Origin: Alphaproteobacteria bacterium
Lineage (GTDB): Bacteria; Pseudomonadota; Alphaproteobacteria; Caulobacterales; Parvularculaceae
Assembly (NCBI GenBank): GCA_013151255.1
Contig: JAADIQ010000058.1
Span: 1 to 64,000 of the forward strand
Reading direction: 5' to 3'
DNA length: 64,000 nt
Each line of letters begins with the position of its first letter. Positions within the stretch are counted from its first letter, which is position 1. The notes below the pieces were generated by a model. It was not told where the DNA came from and made no database searches. It saw only the letters and a list, made by a program, of their open reading frames with translations. Below, piece by piece: positions 50,777 through 60,136 of the stretch. Position numbers and translations under genes: made by a program.

Positions 50777-52564
50777 ATGACCCAAAGCTATGAGATTATT
50801 GACCACCAATATGATGTTGTGGTTGTCGGCGCCGGCGGCTCCGGTTTGCGCGCAACGCTTGGCGCGGCGCAAGCGGGGCTTAAAACCGCCTGCATCACCA
50901 AAGTCTTCCCGACCCGCTCGCACACGGTGGCGGCCCAAGGCGGCATCTCCGCCTCGCTCGGCAATATGGGCGAGGATGACTGGCGCTGGCACATGTATGA
51001 CACCGTCAAGGGTTCGGACTGGCTCGGCGATCAAGACGCCATCGAATATCTCTGCAAGCACGCGCCGGCAGCGGTTTACGAGCTTGAACATTGGGGGGTT
51101 CCGTTCTCGCGCACCGAGGAAGGCAAAATTTATCAACGCGCCTTTGGCGGCATGACCAAAAATTTTGGCGAGGGACAAGTCCAGCGTACCTGCGCCGCCG
51201 CTGACCGCACCGGTCACGCCATCCTGCACACGCTTTACGGCCAGGCGGTCAAACACAAGGCCAAGTTTTTTATCGAACATTTTGCCCTCGATTTGATTAT
51301 GTCCGATGACGGAGAATGTCGCGGCGTCATCTCCTGGGAGCTCGACACCGGTAAAATCCACCGCTACGCGGCAAAAATGGTGATCCTGGCGACGGGGGGG
51401 TATGGCCGCACCTATTTTTCCTGCACCTCCGCGCATACCTGCACCGGCGACGGCAATGGCATGGTGTTGCGCGCCGGCCTGCCATTGCAGGATATGGAAT
51501 TTATTCAGTTTCACCCGACCGGGGTTTATGGCGCCGGCGTCCTGATCACCGAGGGCGCACGCGGCGAGGGCGGATACCTCACCAATTCCGAGGGCGAGCG
51601 GTTTATGGAGCGCTATGCGCCATCGGCCAAAGACCTCGCCTCGCGCGATGTGGTCTCGCGCGCAATGACGATTGAGATTCGCGAAGGCCGCGGCGTCGGC
51701 CCGGACAAGGACCATATTCATTTAAACCTTGCGCATCTTGACCCGAAAATTCTCGCCCATCGCCTGCCCGGGATTTCTGAATCGGCGAAAATCTTTGCCG
51801 GCGTCGATGTCACCAAACAGCCGATACCGGTCATTCCCACCTGCCATTATAATATGGGCGGCATACCGACGAATTATCATGGCGAGGTGGTGACAAAGCG
51901 CGGCGATGACGCCGATGCGGTGGTGCCCGGGCTGATGGCGATTGGCGAGGCGGCGTGCGTCTCGGTCCATGGCGCCAACCGGCTTGGCTCCAACTCGCTG
52001 ATCGATCTGGTGGTGTTTGGCCGCGCGGCGGGGCTGCGCTGCGGCGAAGTGGTGTCCGCGCAAAGCGCCGCGCCCGAGCTACCGCAATCGGCAACAGACG
52101 CAGCGCTGGCTCGCCTCGACAGATTTCGGGAGGCCAAGGGCGCAACCCCAACGGCCGTGTTGCGCGACCGCATGCAGCGGGTGATGCAGGAAAATTGCGC
52201 GGTCTTCCGCACCGGCGAAGTGCTGGAAGAGGGCGTTAAGAAAATCCACGCCGTCCATGCCGCGATGGATGATATCGGCGTATCTGACCGCTCCCTTATC
52301 TGGAACACCGATCTGGTTGAGACCCTAGAGCTCGACAACATGATCGGCCAGGCGGTCGTCGCCATGGAGGGCGCGGCCAACCGGACGGAAAGCCGCGGCG
52401 CCCATGCGCGCGAGGACTATCCCGACCGCGACGACGCCAACTGGATGAAACACACCGCCGCCTGGTTTGCGCAAGGCAAAACCACCATCGACTACCGCCC
52501 GGTCCATGACTATACGCTCACGGACGAAATGGATTATGTCGAGCCAAAGGCGCGGGTTTATTGA
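50777..52564 (+). CDS. sdhA: Succinate dehydrogenase flavoprotein subunit
   Basis: [73 protein letters not shown]. Confidence 0.98.
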   Translation: MTQSYEIIDHQYDVVVVGAGGSGLRATLGAAQAGLKTACITKVFPTRSHTVAAQGGISASLGNMGEDDWRWHMYDTVKGSDWLGDQDAIEYLCKHAPAAVYELEHWGVPFSRTEEGKIYQRAFGGMTKNFGEGQVQRTCAAADRTGHAILHTLYGQAVKHKAKFFIEHFALDLIMSDDGECRGVISWELDTGKIHRYAAKMVILATGGYGRTYFSCTSAHTCTGDGNGMVLRAGLPLQDMEFIQFHPTGVYGAGVLITEGARGEGGYLTNSEGERFMERYAPSAKDLASRDVVSRAMTIEIREGRGVGPDKDHIHLNLAHLDPKILAHRLPGISESAKIFAGVDVTKQPIPVIPTCHYNMGGIPTNYHGEVVTKRGDDADAVVPGLMAIGEAACVSVHGANRLGSNSLIDLVVFGRAAGLRCGEVVSAQSAAPELPQSATDAALARLDRFREAKGATPTAVLRDRMQRVMQENCAVFRTGEVLEEGVKKIHAVHAAMDDIGVSDRSLIWNTDLVETLELDNMIGQAVVAMEGAANRTESRGAHAREDYPDRDDANWMKHTAAWFAQGKTTIDYRPVHDYTLTDEMDYVEPKARVY

Positions 52565-52592
52565 GCGGCGCGTGCTGCGACGCAACACCAAC

Positions 52593-53681
52593 TTACCGCT
52601 GAAAATTCAACGTCGCGCGGCGGTTGGTGGACAGCCGGGCGGCGCCGTTTGTGGTTTCTGGCTCAAACCGCCATTTGGAAATCGCCCGCAGCGCGGCTTC
52701 GTTAAAGCACGCATTTGTTGAAACCCCGGCGCGCGCATTGGCGGTGCGCCCTTCTGGCGTGACGTCAAAAAAGACGGTGACGGTTTCAAGTTCCGCCGCC
52801 CTGCGCTCACACCTTGCCGGATAGCGCGGCGCCTTTGAGCGGATGAGCTTCGGCTCGACAATCACCGGAACGCGCACCGATGGCGCCGCCGGCGCGTCGC
52901 TGAGAGGCGCGTCTTGCGGTTCATTCAGGGTAATTTCGGGCGCCTCAATATCGGCCATAACGGCGTCCAACAGGTTTGGCGTTTCCTCCACAGGAGAAAC
53001 ATCGACCGGTGTTGCATCAGTCGAGAGATCAGGGACCACGGGGTCAGCGACAACGCGATTGAGCGGCGCGGCATCGGAAGCCGCCGGTTTGGGCGCCAAG
53101 ATCGCCTCGGTCTGGCCGTCGCTGTCGGCGACGACAGGCTGAGGCGGCTCTTCCAGCGATGGCTCTGCCGCCGGCGACGCGCTCGCTTGCAACCTTACCG
53201 GTTGCGACCACGGCGTCGGCGCCGCCGCGATAACATCGTCAGGCTGTCTTCCGCCGGCGACCTCATAGGCGATCCACGCGACAAACATTAATATCACCAC
53301 AATCGCGGCGATGGAGACCAGATGCACGCCGGCGTCATCATCGGCCGCCTGCGACAGCTCCGCCGGAGCCGTCAAAATCTCAGGCGGCGCAATATCGCTC
53401 TTGAACTGGGCCGTAATCGCCTCAGCATCAAGGCCAAGGAAGCGCGCGTAAACCTTAACGAAGCCCACCGCATAAGGCAGCGCCGGCAGGGCGGGCGCAT
53501 CGCAGGCTTCTATCGCTTCGAGATGGCGGGGTTTGATTTTGGTCGCCTCAGCGACATTGGCGTGGCTAAAACCGGCTGCGCGCCGGGCATTGGCGAGAAA
53601 CGCACCCGCGGTCTCGCCCGCCGCCAGCTTCTGGCGCGAAGCGTTAAGATCGATAATGTCCGCCGCCTTTTCCCACACCAT
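52593..53681 (-). CDS. RodZ-like HTH domain + TM + TonB C-terminal domain fusion protein
   Basis: N-term [82 protein letters not shown]-term YPARCERRAAELETVTVFFDVTPEGRTANARAGVSTNACFNEAALRAISKWRFEP. Confidence 0.82.
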   Translation of the reverse strand: MVWEKAADIIDLNASRQKLAAGETAGAFLANARRAAGFSHANVAEATKIKPRHLEAIEACDAPALPALPYAVGFVKVYARFLGLDAEAITAQFKSDIAPPEILTAPAELSQAADDDAGVHLVSIAAIVVILMFVAWIAYEVAGGRQPDDVIAAAPTPWSQPVRLQASASPAAEPSLEEPPQPVVADSDGQTEAILAPKPAASDAAPLNRVVADPVVPDLSTDATPVDVSPVEETPNLLDAVMADIEAPEITLNEPQDAPLSDAPAAPSVRVPVIVEPKLIRSKAPRYPARCERRAAELETVTVFFDVTPEGRTANARAGVSTNACFNEAALRAISKWRFEPETTNGAARLSTNRRATLNFQR

Positions 53682-53823
53682 CGCAAACGGCCGCCCACTC
53701 TACTCAACCGACCGCACCATAGCGGCCATCACTCCCCAAGCATAAACGGCGCCAGCACAAAGCCCCCAAACCGCGCCCTGGCCAGGCTGAACTGCGTTTC
53801 AGATTAACCCGGCCTCAAAATAG

Positions 53824-53851
53824 GATATCATCGATATAAGATATCATCGAT
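53824..53851. promoter_or_regulatory. Tandem direct repeat GATATCATCGAT x2 (16-bp period) upstream of crotonase gene
   Basis: GATATCATCGAT at 53824-53835 and 53840-53851. Confidence 0.5.
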
Positions 53852-53890
53852 CCCGCAAATTGGTGAATCGACGGCAAACCGGAGACGCAT

Positions 53891-54730
53891 ATGGCTTATG
53901 AATGTTTCGACCTGACCATCGAGGACGCGATTGCGCATATCCGGCTGTCGCGGCCGGAGAAAGCCAATTCGATGACGCCGGCGTTCTGGCAAGAGCTGCC
54001 CGAGGCGGTAGGCGACATCTCCGATAACGCCCGCGCGCGGGTGATTGTGATCTCGGCTGAGGGCAAACACTTTACCGCCGGAATGGATATTTCTGTGTTC
54101 ATGCAAGGCGGGCTTGATGCGCCGCCGGAAAATCGCGAGACCGCCGCGGAGGCGTTTCGCCATCATATTAGCATGCTTCAAAACACGTTCTCGGCGCTTG
54201 AAAATGCGCGCCAGCCGGTGCTCGCCGCCATTCAGGGCGGCGCCATTGGCGGCGGCGTCGATCTCATCACCGCCTGCGACTGCCGTTACGCCAGCGCGGA
54301 TGCTTTCTTTTGCATCGAGGAAACCGCCATCGGCATGACCGCCGATGTCGGCAGCTTCCCGCGGCTGGCGAAAGTCATCCCCGAGGGTTGGGCGCGCCAG
54401 CTCGCCTATACCGCAGAGCGCCTGCCGGCCGCCAAAGCGCTGGAAATCGGGCTCGTCAACGCAGTCTTTGACAGCCACGAGGCGCTGTTGGAAGGCGTGA
54501 TGAAAATCGCCCGCACCATCGCCGCGCATTCCCCGCTCGCGGTCGCCGGCTCAAAGCGGATGATCACTTACGCGCGCGATCACTCAACCGCTGATGCGCT
54601 CGACTATATCGCGCTGTGGAACGCAGCGATGTTGCGCACTGATGACATCAAGGAAAGCTATGTCGCAAAGATGGAAGGCCGCAGCGCGACTTACGGCGAG
54701 CTTCAACCGCTGAAGAAATCTTTGAGTTGA
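53891..54730 (+). CDS. Enoyl-CoA hydratase/isomerase (crotonase) family protein
   Basis: IAHIRLSRPEKANSMTPAFWQEL; VLAAIQGGAIGGGVDLITACDCRYASADAFFCIEETAIGMTAD. Confidence 0.92.
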   Translation: MAYECFDLTIEDAIAHIRLSRPEKANSMTPAFWQELPEAVGDISDNARARVIVISAEGKHFTAGMDISVFMQGGLDAPPENRETAAEAFRHHISMLQNTFSALENARQPVLAAIQGGAIGGGVDLITACDCRYASADAFFCIEETAIGMTADVGSFPRLAKVIPEGWARQLAYTAERLPAAKALEIGLVNAVFDSHEALLEGVMKIARTIAAHSPLAVAGSKRMITYARDHSTADALDYIALWNAAMLRTDDIKESYVAKMEGRSATYGELQPLKKSLS

Positions 54731-54770
54731 TTCCAATACGGGCGCGACTGCGCCCCGGCGCTTATGCGCC

Positions 54771-54788
54771 CGACCGCGAAGGCGGTCG
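54771..54788. repeat. Short hairpin CGACCGC-GAAG-GCGGTCG
   Basis: 7-bp perfect arms followed by TGTTTTA; possible terminator of the crotonase gene. Confidence 0.5.
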
Positions 54789-54829
54789 TGTTTTAGTGAG
54801 CGCGCCTTCGCGCGCGGCCCGCGCAGGCC

Positions 54830-54854
54830 CTCCCCCGGACTTAACCCGGGGGAG
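54830..54854. repeat. REP-like palindrome CTCCCCCGG-ACTTAAC-CCGGGGGAG
   Basis: 9-bp perfect arms; intergenic. Confidence 0.6.
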
Positions 54855-54878
54855 AAGCGGCCGCGAGCGAAAATGAAC

Positions 54879-54914
54879 CGATAGCAAAATCAATATTCAT
54901 TGATTTTGCTATCG
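54879..54914. repeat. 16-bp perfect inverted repeat CGATAGCAAAATCAAT-ATTC-ATTGATTTTGCTATCG
   Basis: Perfect arms 54879-54894 / 54899-54914. Confidence 0.9.
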
Positions 54915-55007
54915 CCACGCCTTGAAATTTCCCTGATCGCGTCATTCAAGGGTCATGCTTCTCGCCGATATCACCGCCGGGCCGGGCGGATAAATCGGGA
55001 GACGTTC

Positions 55008-56378
55008 ATGGACCTTCGCGCATCATCTGAGGCCCGTTCGCTTGGCCTCAAGCTCATTCTTGTTGGCGCGTTGGCGTTTTTATTGTGGATACCGGCGATG
55101 CTGGTCTACGCGCTCATCTGGGATCGCTCCACCCGCGCCGACGAGGTAAAAACTGAAATTTACCAGCTTGCCGGCGGCCGCCAGACCATCAGTGGGCCGA
55201 TTATTCTGGCGCCGGGCGTCATTGACACCGGCAAGACCGACAAGGACGGCGCCGCAATCACCCGCACAACTGTAGTCGCTTTCACGCCGCAAACCCTCAG
55301 CATTGATGCGCCAACCAAGACGTCCGTCCGTCGCCGCTCAATCTATGAGGCGACAATATTCGACGCAGACATCGTCATGAAAGGCCGCTTCGGCGCCCTC
55401 AAAGCGCCGCGCCCGGCAGAGGGCGTGTTGTCCATCGACTGGGACCGGGCAGTGCTTGCGGTAAAATTTTCTTCCGGCGCCGGGCTGAAGGGCGTGCGCG
55501 AGGCCTTGCAGCTCAAGCTCAACGGCCGGCCCGTGCGGGCGGCTTTCGAGCCCGGCTTTGATACGTTGCGCGGGCTCGATGAGGGGCCCGGAACCGCCAG
55601 CTTCTATGCTACCGGCATTAGCGCCGCTCTGCCGATTGATAATCCACAAAACGGGTTTTCCTTTGAACTCGCGCTGCCGCTATCGGGCGGCGGCGCGCTT
55701 TACTTCGCGCCGGTTGGCGAGCAAACCAGCGTTTCGATTAAGGCCGACTGGCCAGACCCCAGCTTTCAGGGCGCCTATCTCCCCGACACTCGCAAGATCA
55801 CGGATAAAGGCTTTTCCGCCCAATGGCGCATTCCCTATCTCGCCCGCGGTCTGCCGCGAAGCTTCGTTGCGCAGGGCAATCTCGACATCCTCGATCAGGG
55901 AAAATCGTTCGGCGTGGAGTTCATCGCAACGGCAAGCCCCTATCAAAGCGTCAGCAGGGCGCTCAAATATGCGCTGATGTTTTTGGGGATTGTTTTTCTA
56001 ACCTTTTTCCTGTTTGAGGCGACGATGGGCGCACGAGCGCATCCGGCGCAATATATCCTGCTTGGCGCGACCCAGGTGATCTTCTACCTTCTGGTGCTTG
56101 CCTTCTCAGAACATATCGGCTTCGGCCCGGCCTTTGCGCTCACCGCCGGAGCCACCGTCTTGCTCACCGGTTATTACGCGGCAACTGTCTTTCGCAGCCT
56201 TCTGCACGGCCTAATCGCGTTTACCGCCTTTTCAGGAGCTTATGGTCTGATATATTTACTCATGAAATCAGAAGATTATGCTCTCCTGATTGGTTCTGTT
56301 ACGGCCTTTGGCGCGATTGCGCTGACGATGTTCATCACCCGTAATCTGGACTGGTACGGCGCGCGTATAAAAGAATAA
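55008..56378 (+). CDS. creD: CreD family inner membrane protein
   Basis: [75 protein letters not shown]. Confidence 0.92.
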   Translation: MDLRASSEARSLGLKLILVGALAFLLWIPAMLVYALIWDRSTRADEVKTEIYQLAGGRQTISGPIILAPGVIDTGKTDKDGAAITRTTVVAFTPQTLSIDAPTKTSVRRRSIYEATIFDADIVMKGRFGALKAPRPAEGVLSIDWDRAVLAVKFSSGAGLKGVREALQLKLNGRPVRAAFEPGFDTLRGLDEGPGTASFYATGISAALPIDNPQNGFSFELALPLSGGGALYFAPVGEQTSVSIKADWPDPSFQGAYLPDTRKITDKGFSAQWRIPYLARGLPRSFVAQGNLDILDQGKSFGVEFIATASPYQSVSRALKYALMFLGIVFLTFFLFEATMGARAHPAQYILLGATQVIFYLLVLAFSEHIGFGPAFALTAGATVLLTGYYAATVFRSLLHGLIAFTAFSGAYGLIYLLMKSEDYALLIGSVTAFGAIALTMFITRNLDWYGARIKE

Positions 56379-56394
56379 CAAAGGCGACTTCAAA

Positions 56395-57222
56395 ATGGTC
56401 CAACTGACCCTGCCCAAAAATTCCACGGTCAACAAAAACGGCAAAACCTTCAAGGCCGACAAGAGCGCAAAGCAAGTCCGTACCTTCAAGGTCTATCGCT
56501 ATGATCCGTCAACCGATGACAATCCCCGCCTCGACACATATGAAGTCGATGTCTCGGATGTCTCCATGGTGCTCGACGGGCTTATCAAGATCAAAGACAA
56601 AATGGATGCGAGCTTAGCGTTTCGCCGCTCCTGTCGGGAAGGGGTTTGCGGGTCGTGCTCGTTTAACATCAACGGCTCCAACACGCTCGCCTGCACCGCC
56701 AGCCTCGATGATTTGGGGCCGGGCGATATCACCGTCTATCCGTTGCCGCACCAGCCGGTGCTGAAAGATCTCATCACCGACCTTTCCAATTTCTACAAGC
56801 AGCACGCCTATATTGAACCGTTCCTGATGACGAAGTCGGACGAGCCGGAAACGGAATGGAAGCAATCGCAGGAAGACCGCGCCAAACTCGACGGGCTTTA
56901 CGAATGCATCCTTTGCGCGTGTTGCTCAACCTCTTGCCCGTCCTATTGGTGGAACGGCGAGACGCAGAGCGGCGCGGATGAATATCTCGGCCCGGCGGCG
57001 CTTTTGCAGTCCTATCGCTGGCTTGTCGACAGCCGCGATCAGCATACGAATGAACGTCTCGACAAGCTTGAGGACGAGTTTAAACTCTATCGCTGCCACA
57101 CCATCATGAACTGTACGCAAGTTTGCCCCAAGCATCTCAACCCCGCCAAAGCGATTGCAGAGGTTAAGAAAATGATGGTCAACCGGCCGCTGCAAAAATC
57201 CGCCAAAGCGCCGGCTGAGTAA
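56395..57222 (+). CDS. sdhB: Succinate dehydrogenase iron-sulfur subunit
   Basis: [68 protein letters not shown]. Confidence 0.97.
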   Translation: MVQLTLPKNSTVNKNGKTFKADKSAKQVRTFKVYRYDPSTDDNPRLDTYEVDVSDVSMVLDGLIKIKDKMDASLAFRRSCREGVCGSCSFNINGSNTLACTASLDDLGPGDITVYPLPHQPVLKDLITDLSNFYKQHAYIEPFLMTKSDEPETEWKQSQEDRAKLDGLYECILCACCSTSCPSYWWNGETQSGADEYLGPAALLQSYRWLVDSRDQHTNERLDKLEDEFKLYRCHTIMNCTQVCPKHLNPAKAIAEVKKMMVNRPLQKSAKAPAE

Positions 57223-57383
57223 TCCGCCGCGCGCAAACGTCTCTGTCCTGACGACCGAATTTACATAAAACCCTGCCTGTCCTCGCCAGAGGGCCCTGTT
57301 TACGGTCAATAGGGTCAACAGGCGTTAACCATTCGTGGGCTGAATTATGCTATTATCGGCGTTCCGCAACGACGGAGGGCCAG

Positions 57384-57530
57384 GTGCGTTTTATACTGGA
57401 TTTGGCAATATTCGGCGTGGTGTTGGTTTTTGGGATGATCGTTTTTGAAAGTGCGGCGTATGGCGCGCTGGCAGGGGTCATCATCGTCGCAGCAGCAGAC
57501 GCGCTGGTCTGGGACACGAACAAACGCTGA
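57384..57530 (+). CDS. Small membrane protein (48 aa)
   Basis: GTG start behind GGAGGG; MRFILDLAIFGVVLVFGMIVFESAAYGALAGVIIVAAADALVWDTNKR, two hydrophobic segments; below the ORF-track length cutoff. Confidence 0.6.
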   Translation: MRFILDLAIFGVVLVFGMIVFESAAYGALAGVIIVAAADALVWDTNKR

Positions 57531-57994
57531 ATACGGATTAAGCGCTGAGCGAAATCTACCGCCGAGCGCAGGGGCCTTTCATCAGCCCCAGGATGAAACC
57601 GGGTTTCACAACAGAAAAACGGACGGGCGGCTTTGCGATTTTCGAGCAAGCAACCACCAGTTCAATTGCTATAAGGCGCCGCCTCAAGCCCCTCCTCCAG
57701 CGCAAACGGCAAAACTCCGGCCCAAAAATCGGCCGTACTTTTCGGGCCGGGCGTTTCACTCTGTCGAGCGCCGGTTGCGGGTTTAGAGACGCCGCGACAG
57801 CCAACTGAATGGGACCGAAACGGCGTAAATATTCACAATGTCAAATAGCCCACGCGAGGCGAAGTTACCGTTCCCTGCGCATGAATGCCGAAAGGGCCTT
57901 GTCGGGTGTTCGCGATGTCCGTTTTTTCAGGAGCCAATCGCCTGTCGTTAAGGCCGCATGTCGACATTGGGGAAAGTATAAGGCCGCCCAAATG

Positions 57995-58013
57995 CGTGAG
58001 GATAACTTTTCAC
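57995..58013 (+). repeat. Copy 2 of a 19-nt dispersed motif CGTGAGGATAACTTTTCAC (copy 1 at 13721-13739)
   Basis: Exact 19-nt identity, with partial similarity extending upstream (ATAAGGC..CCC). Confidence 0.8.
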
Positions 58014-58297
58014 CAAATATAGGTTTGATGGCCAACGCCCCTCTCTGGGTTGTATTTTTTGCGCCTGCGAATGCCAATAGGTTGTGCGGATTTGCGCTAT
58101 TTCACGCACTGCCATGGAATGCGAGAAATTATCGTATCAGACGCTGGTTCAGCACCGCTGCTGCCCGTTTTAAAACTTCCGAGTGGGGTTCCTCCTTCGT
58201 CAGTATTTTGTTGACGCCCACACGATTGCTGCGGCCTGGAACGCCAAACAAGCGCCGCCGGGTTCAGCGACGCGCCCTTTCCGATAGCGCGATGTCT

Positions 58298-58318
58298 TTG
58301 CCGGACTTGTTCCGGCAA
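58298..58318. repeat. REP-like palindrome TTGCCGGA-CTTGT-TCCGGCAA
   Basis: 8-bp perfect arms, 5-nt loop. Confidence 0.7.
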
Positions 58319-58361
58319 CCCAGGGAGGCAAGCTTTTAATCTTCTTTTCTCTTGTGCTGGA

Positions 58362-58382
58362 TCACCGGAATAAATCCGGTGA
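58362..58382. repeat. REP-like palindrome TCACCGGA-ATAAA-TCCGGTGA
   Basis: 8-bp perfect arms, 5-nt loop, same architecture as 58298-58318. Confidence 0.7.
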
Positions 58383-58506
58383 TGACACCGCGTGGGAACA
58401 GTGGGCTGTACGGCGCTTAAGGCGGAAGCATTTTCCAACCCGGACAGCCGTGGTTCAGAGCCAGTTTTTTAATAATCAAAAATTTGCCACTTGACATTAA
58501 TTCGAT

Positions 58507-58534
58507 ATTTCCATACATATCAAATTATGGAAAT
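58507..58534. promoter_or_regulatory. Putative ArsR operator ATTTCCATA-N10-TATGGAAAT overlapping the arsR start
   Basis: Perfect 9-bp arms 58507-58515 / 58526-58534. Confidence 0.65.
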
Positions 58535-58856
58535 AAATACCGCATGCGATTGTTTTTCGGCTCTATCACAGGCCTCCCGGCTCGAAGTGCTGAAGCGCCT
58601 GGTGCGGGCCGGCCCGCGCGGCGAGGCTGCTGGCGCCATTGCTGAAGGGCTCGGCGTGCCCGCGCCGACCATGTCTTTTCATCTCAAAGAGCTGGAACGC
58701 GCCGGGATGATCGCCTCGCGCAGAGAAGGCCGCCGGGTGATTTACGCCGCCGATTATGGCGGCATCCGCGGCCTCGTTGATTTTCTACTGGCCGATTGCT
58801 GCGCCGGCGACCGCCGGCTTTGCGGACCCTATGTCATAAAGGAACAGGCATCATGA
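58527..58856 (+). CDS. arsR: ArsR family metalloregulator
   Basis: MEINTACDCFSALSQASRLEVLKRLVRAGPRGEAAGAIAEGLGVPAPTMSFHLKELERAGMIASRREGRRVIY; C-terminal Cys-rich LADCCAGDRRLC. Confidence 0.92.
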   Translation: MEINTACDCFSALSQASRLEVLKRLVRAGPRGEAAGAIAEGLGVPAPTMSFHLKELERAGMIASRREGRRVIYAADYGGIRGLVDFLLADCCAGDRRLCGPYVIKEQAS

Positions 58857-59311
58857 AACGACTGCACATCCATATCAAAACCCAGGACCTCGACCAGTCG
58901 GTAGCGTTCTATACGGCGATGTTCGGACAGGCGCCGTCCAAGCTTGAGGACGACTACGCCAAATGGCTGCTCGACGATCCCTGCGCCAATGTTTCGCTCT
59001 CCTCTCACGGCGGTGAGGCGGGCGTCGATCATGCGGGAATTTCAATCGACACCCGCGAAGAGCTTGATGAAGTCGCAGACCGTTTGCGCGAAAACGGCGC
59101 ATCGCTGATGGCGGAAGAAGACACCACCTGCTGCTATGCCAAAAGCAACAAATTCTGGGCGCGCGATCCGCAAGGCGCGGTGTGGGAGCTGTTCCAGACA
59201 TTCGGCGAGAGCGCGGACTATGGCGGCGAGCCGGATCGGGAAATTTTTAACCAGAGCCCGCCCTCTAGCGACGCCTCTTCCCCGCCCAAAGCTTGCTGCA
59301 CGCCGCAATGA
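58853..59311 (+). CDS. arsI: ArsI/CadI family glyoxalase-fold protein (C-As lyase-like)
   Basis: MKRLHIHIKTQDLDQSVAFYTAMFGQAPSKLEDDYAKWLLDDP...HAGISIDTREEL...EEDTTCCYAKSNKFWARDPQGAVWELFQT with vicinal Cys pair; overlaps arsR stop. Confidence 0.88.
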   Translation: MKRLHIHIKTQDLDQSVAFYTAMFGQAPSKLEDDYAKWLLDDPCANVSLSSHGGEAGVDHAGISIDTREELDEVADRLRENGASLMAEEDTTCCYAKSNKFWARDPQGAVWELFQTFGESADYGGEPDREIFNQSPPSSDASSPPKACCTPQ

Positions 59312-59374
59312 TGTATGCTGACGCGCCTCGATAATCCGCACTCGGAGCGATGGGTTGATTTCAGCTAGACACAG

Positions 59375-60136
59375 ATGAGTTTTTCAACACTCCAAAAGCT
59401 CGTCGCAGAAGCGGTTGGCACAGGGTTGTTGCTGGCGATCATTGTCGGCTCCGGAATTATGGGCGCGGCGTTGGCCGGCGGTAATGATGCGCTTGCGCTG
59501 CTCGCCAATTCTCTCGCGACCGGCGCCGGGCTGGTGGTGTTGATCACTATATTCGCGCCGGTTTCAGGCGCGCATTTCAACCCGGCGGTGACGCTGGCGT
59601 TTGTTTTGCGCCGTGAGATCGGCCCGCGCCGGGCTATCGCCTATGTCGGCGCTCAAATCATCGGGGCTGTCGCCGGCGTCGCGCTTGCCCATGCGATGTT
59701 CGACCTTGAGATTATCCAGGCGAGCCAGACCCCGCGCGCCGGCGCCGGGCAGCTATTGAGCGAAGGCGCGGCGAGCTTTGGGCTGGTCTTGACTATTCTC
59801 GGCACAATTCGTTTCCGCCCCGAAAGCGTTGCAATGAATGTTGGGCTTTTCATCACCGCCGGATACTGGTTCACCGCATCGACCAGCTTCGCCAACCCTG
59901 CGGTGACGCTCGCACGGGCCTTCACCGACAGCTTCGCCGGCATCCGCCTCGCCGATGCGCCAGCGTTTATCCTCGCGCAACTTGCCGGCGCTATGGTCGC
60001 GACAGCGCTCGCCACCTGGCTGTTCACCCCCACAAACGGCCCCCGTGCCAGCGCAACCGGTGACGTCGAACGCGAGCAAGGCTATAGGCGCGATTATGAA
60101 AAAGGGGCCAAAGCCGCGCTATCGGGCGCTGATTAA
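59375..60136 (+). CDS. Aquaporin/MIP family channel (AqpS-like by context)
   Basis: GAHFNPAVTLAFVLRREI and SFANPAVTLARAFTDSFAGI (two NPA motifs); third gene of the arsR-arsI run. Confidence 0.88.
   Translation: MSFSTLQKLVAEAVGTGLLLAIIVGSGIMGAALAGGNDALALLANSLATGAGLVVLITIFAPVSGAHFNPAVTLAFVLRREIGPRRAIAYVGAQIIGAVAGVALAHAMFDLEIIQASQTPRAGAGQLLSEGAASFGLVLTILGTIRFRPESVAMNVGLFITAGYWFTASTSFANPAVTLARAFTDSFAGIRLADAPAFILAQLAGAMVATALATWLFTPTNGPRASATGDVEREQGYRRDYEKGAKAALSGAD

Noticed and set aside
57809-58339. 176-aa ORF across the REP-containing intergenic region
   Set aside because: Spans palindromes and the 19-nt repeat, Arg/Pro/Phe-rich, no domain; likely non-coding.
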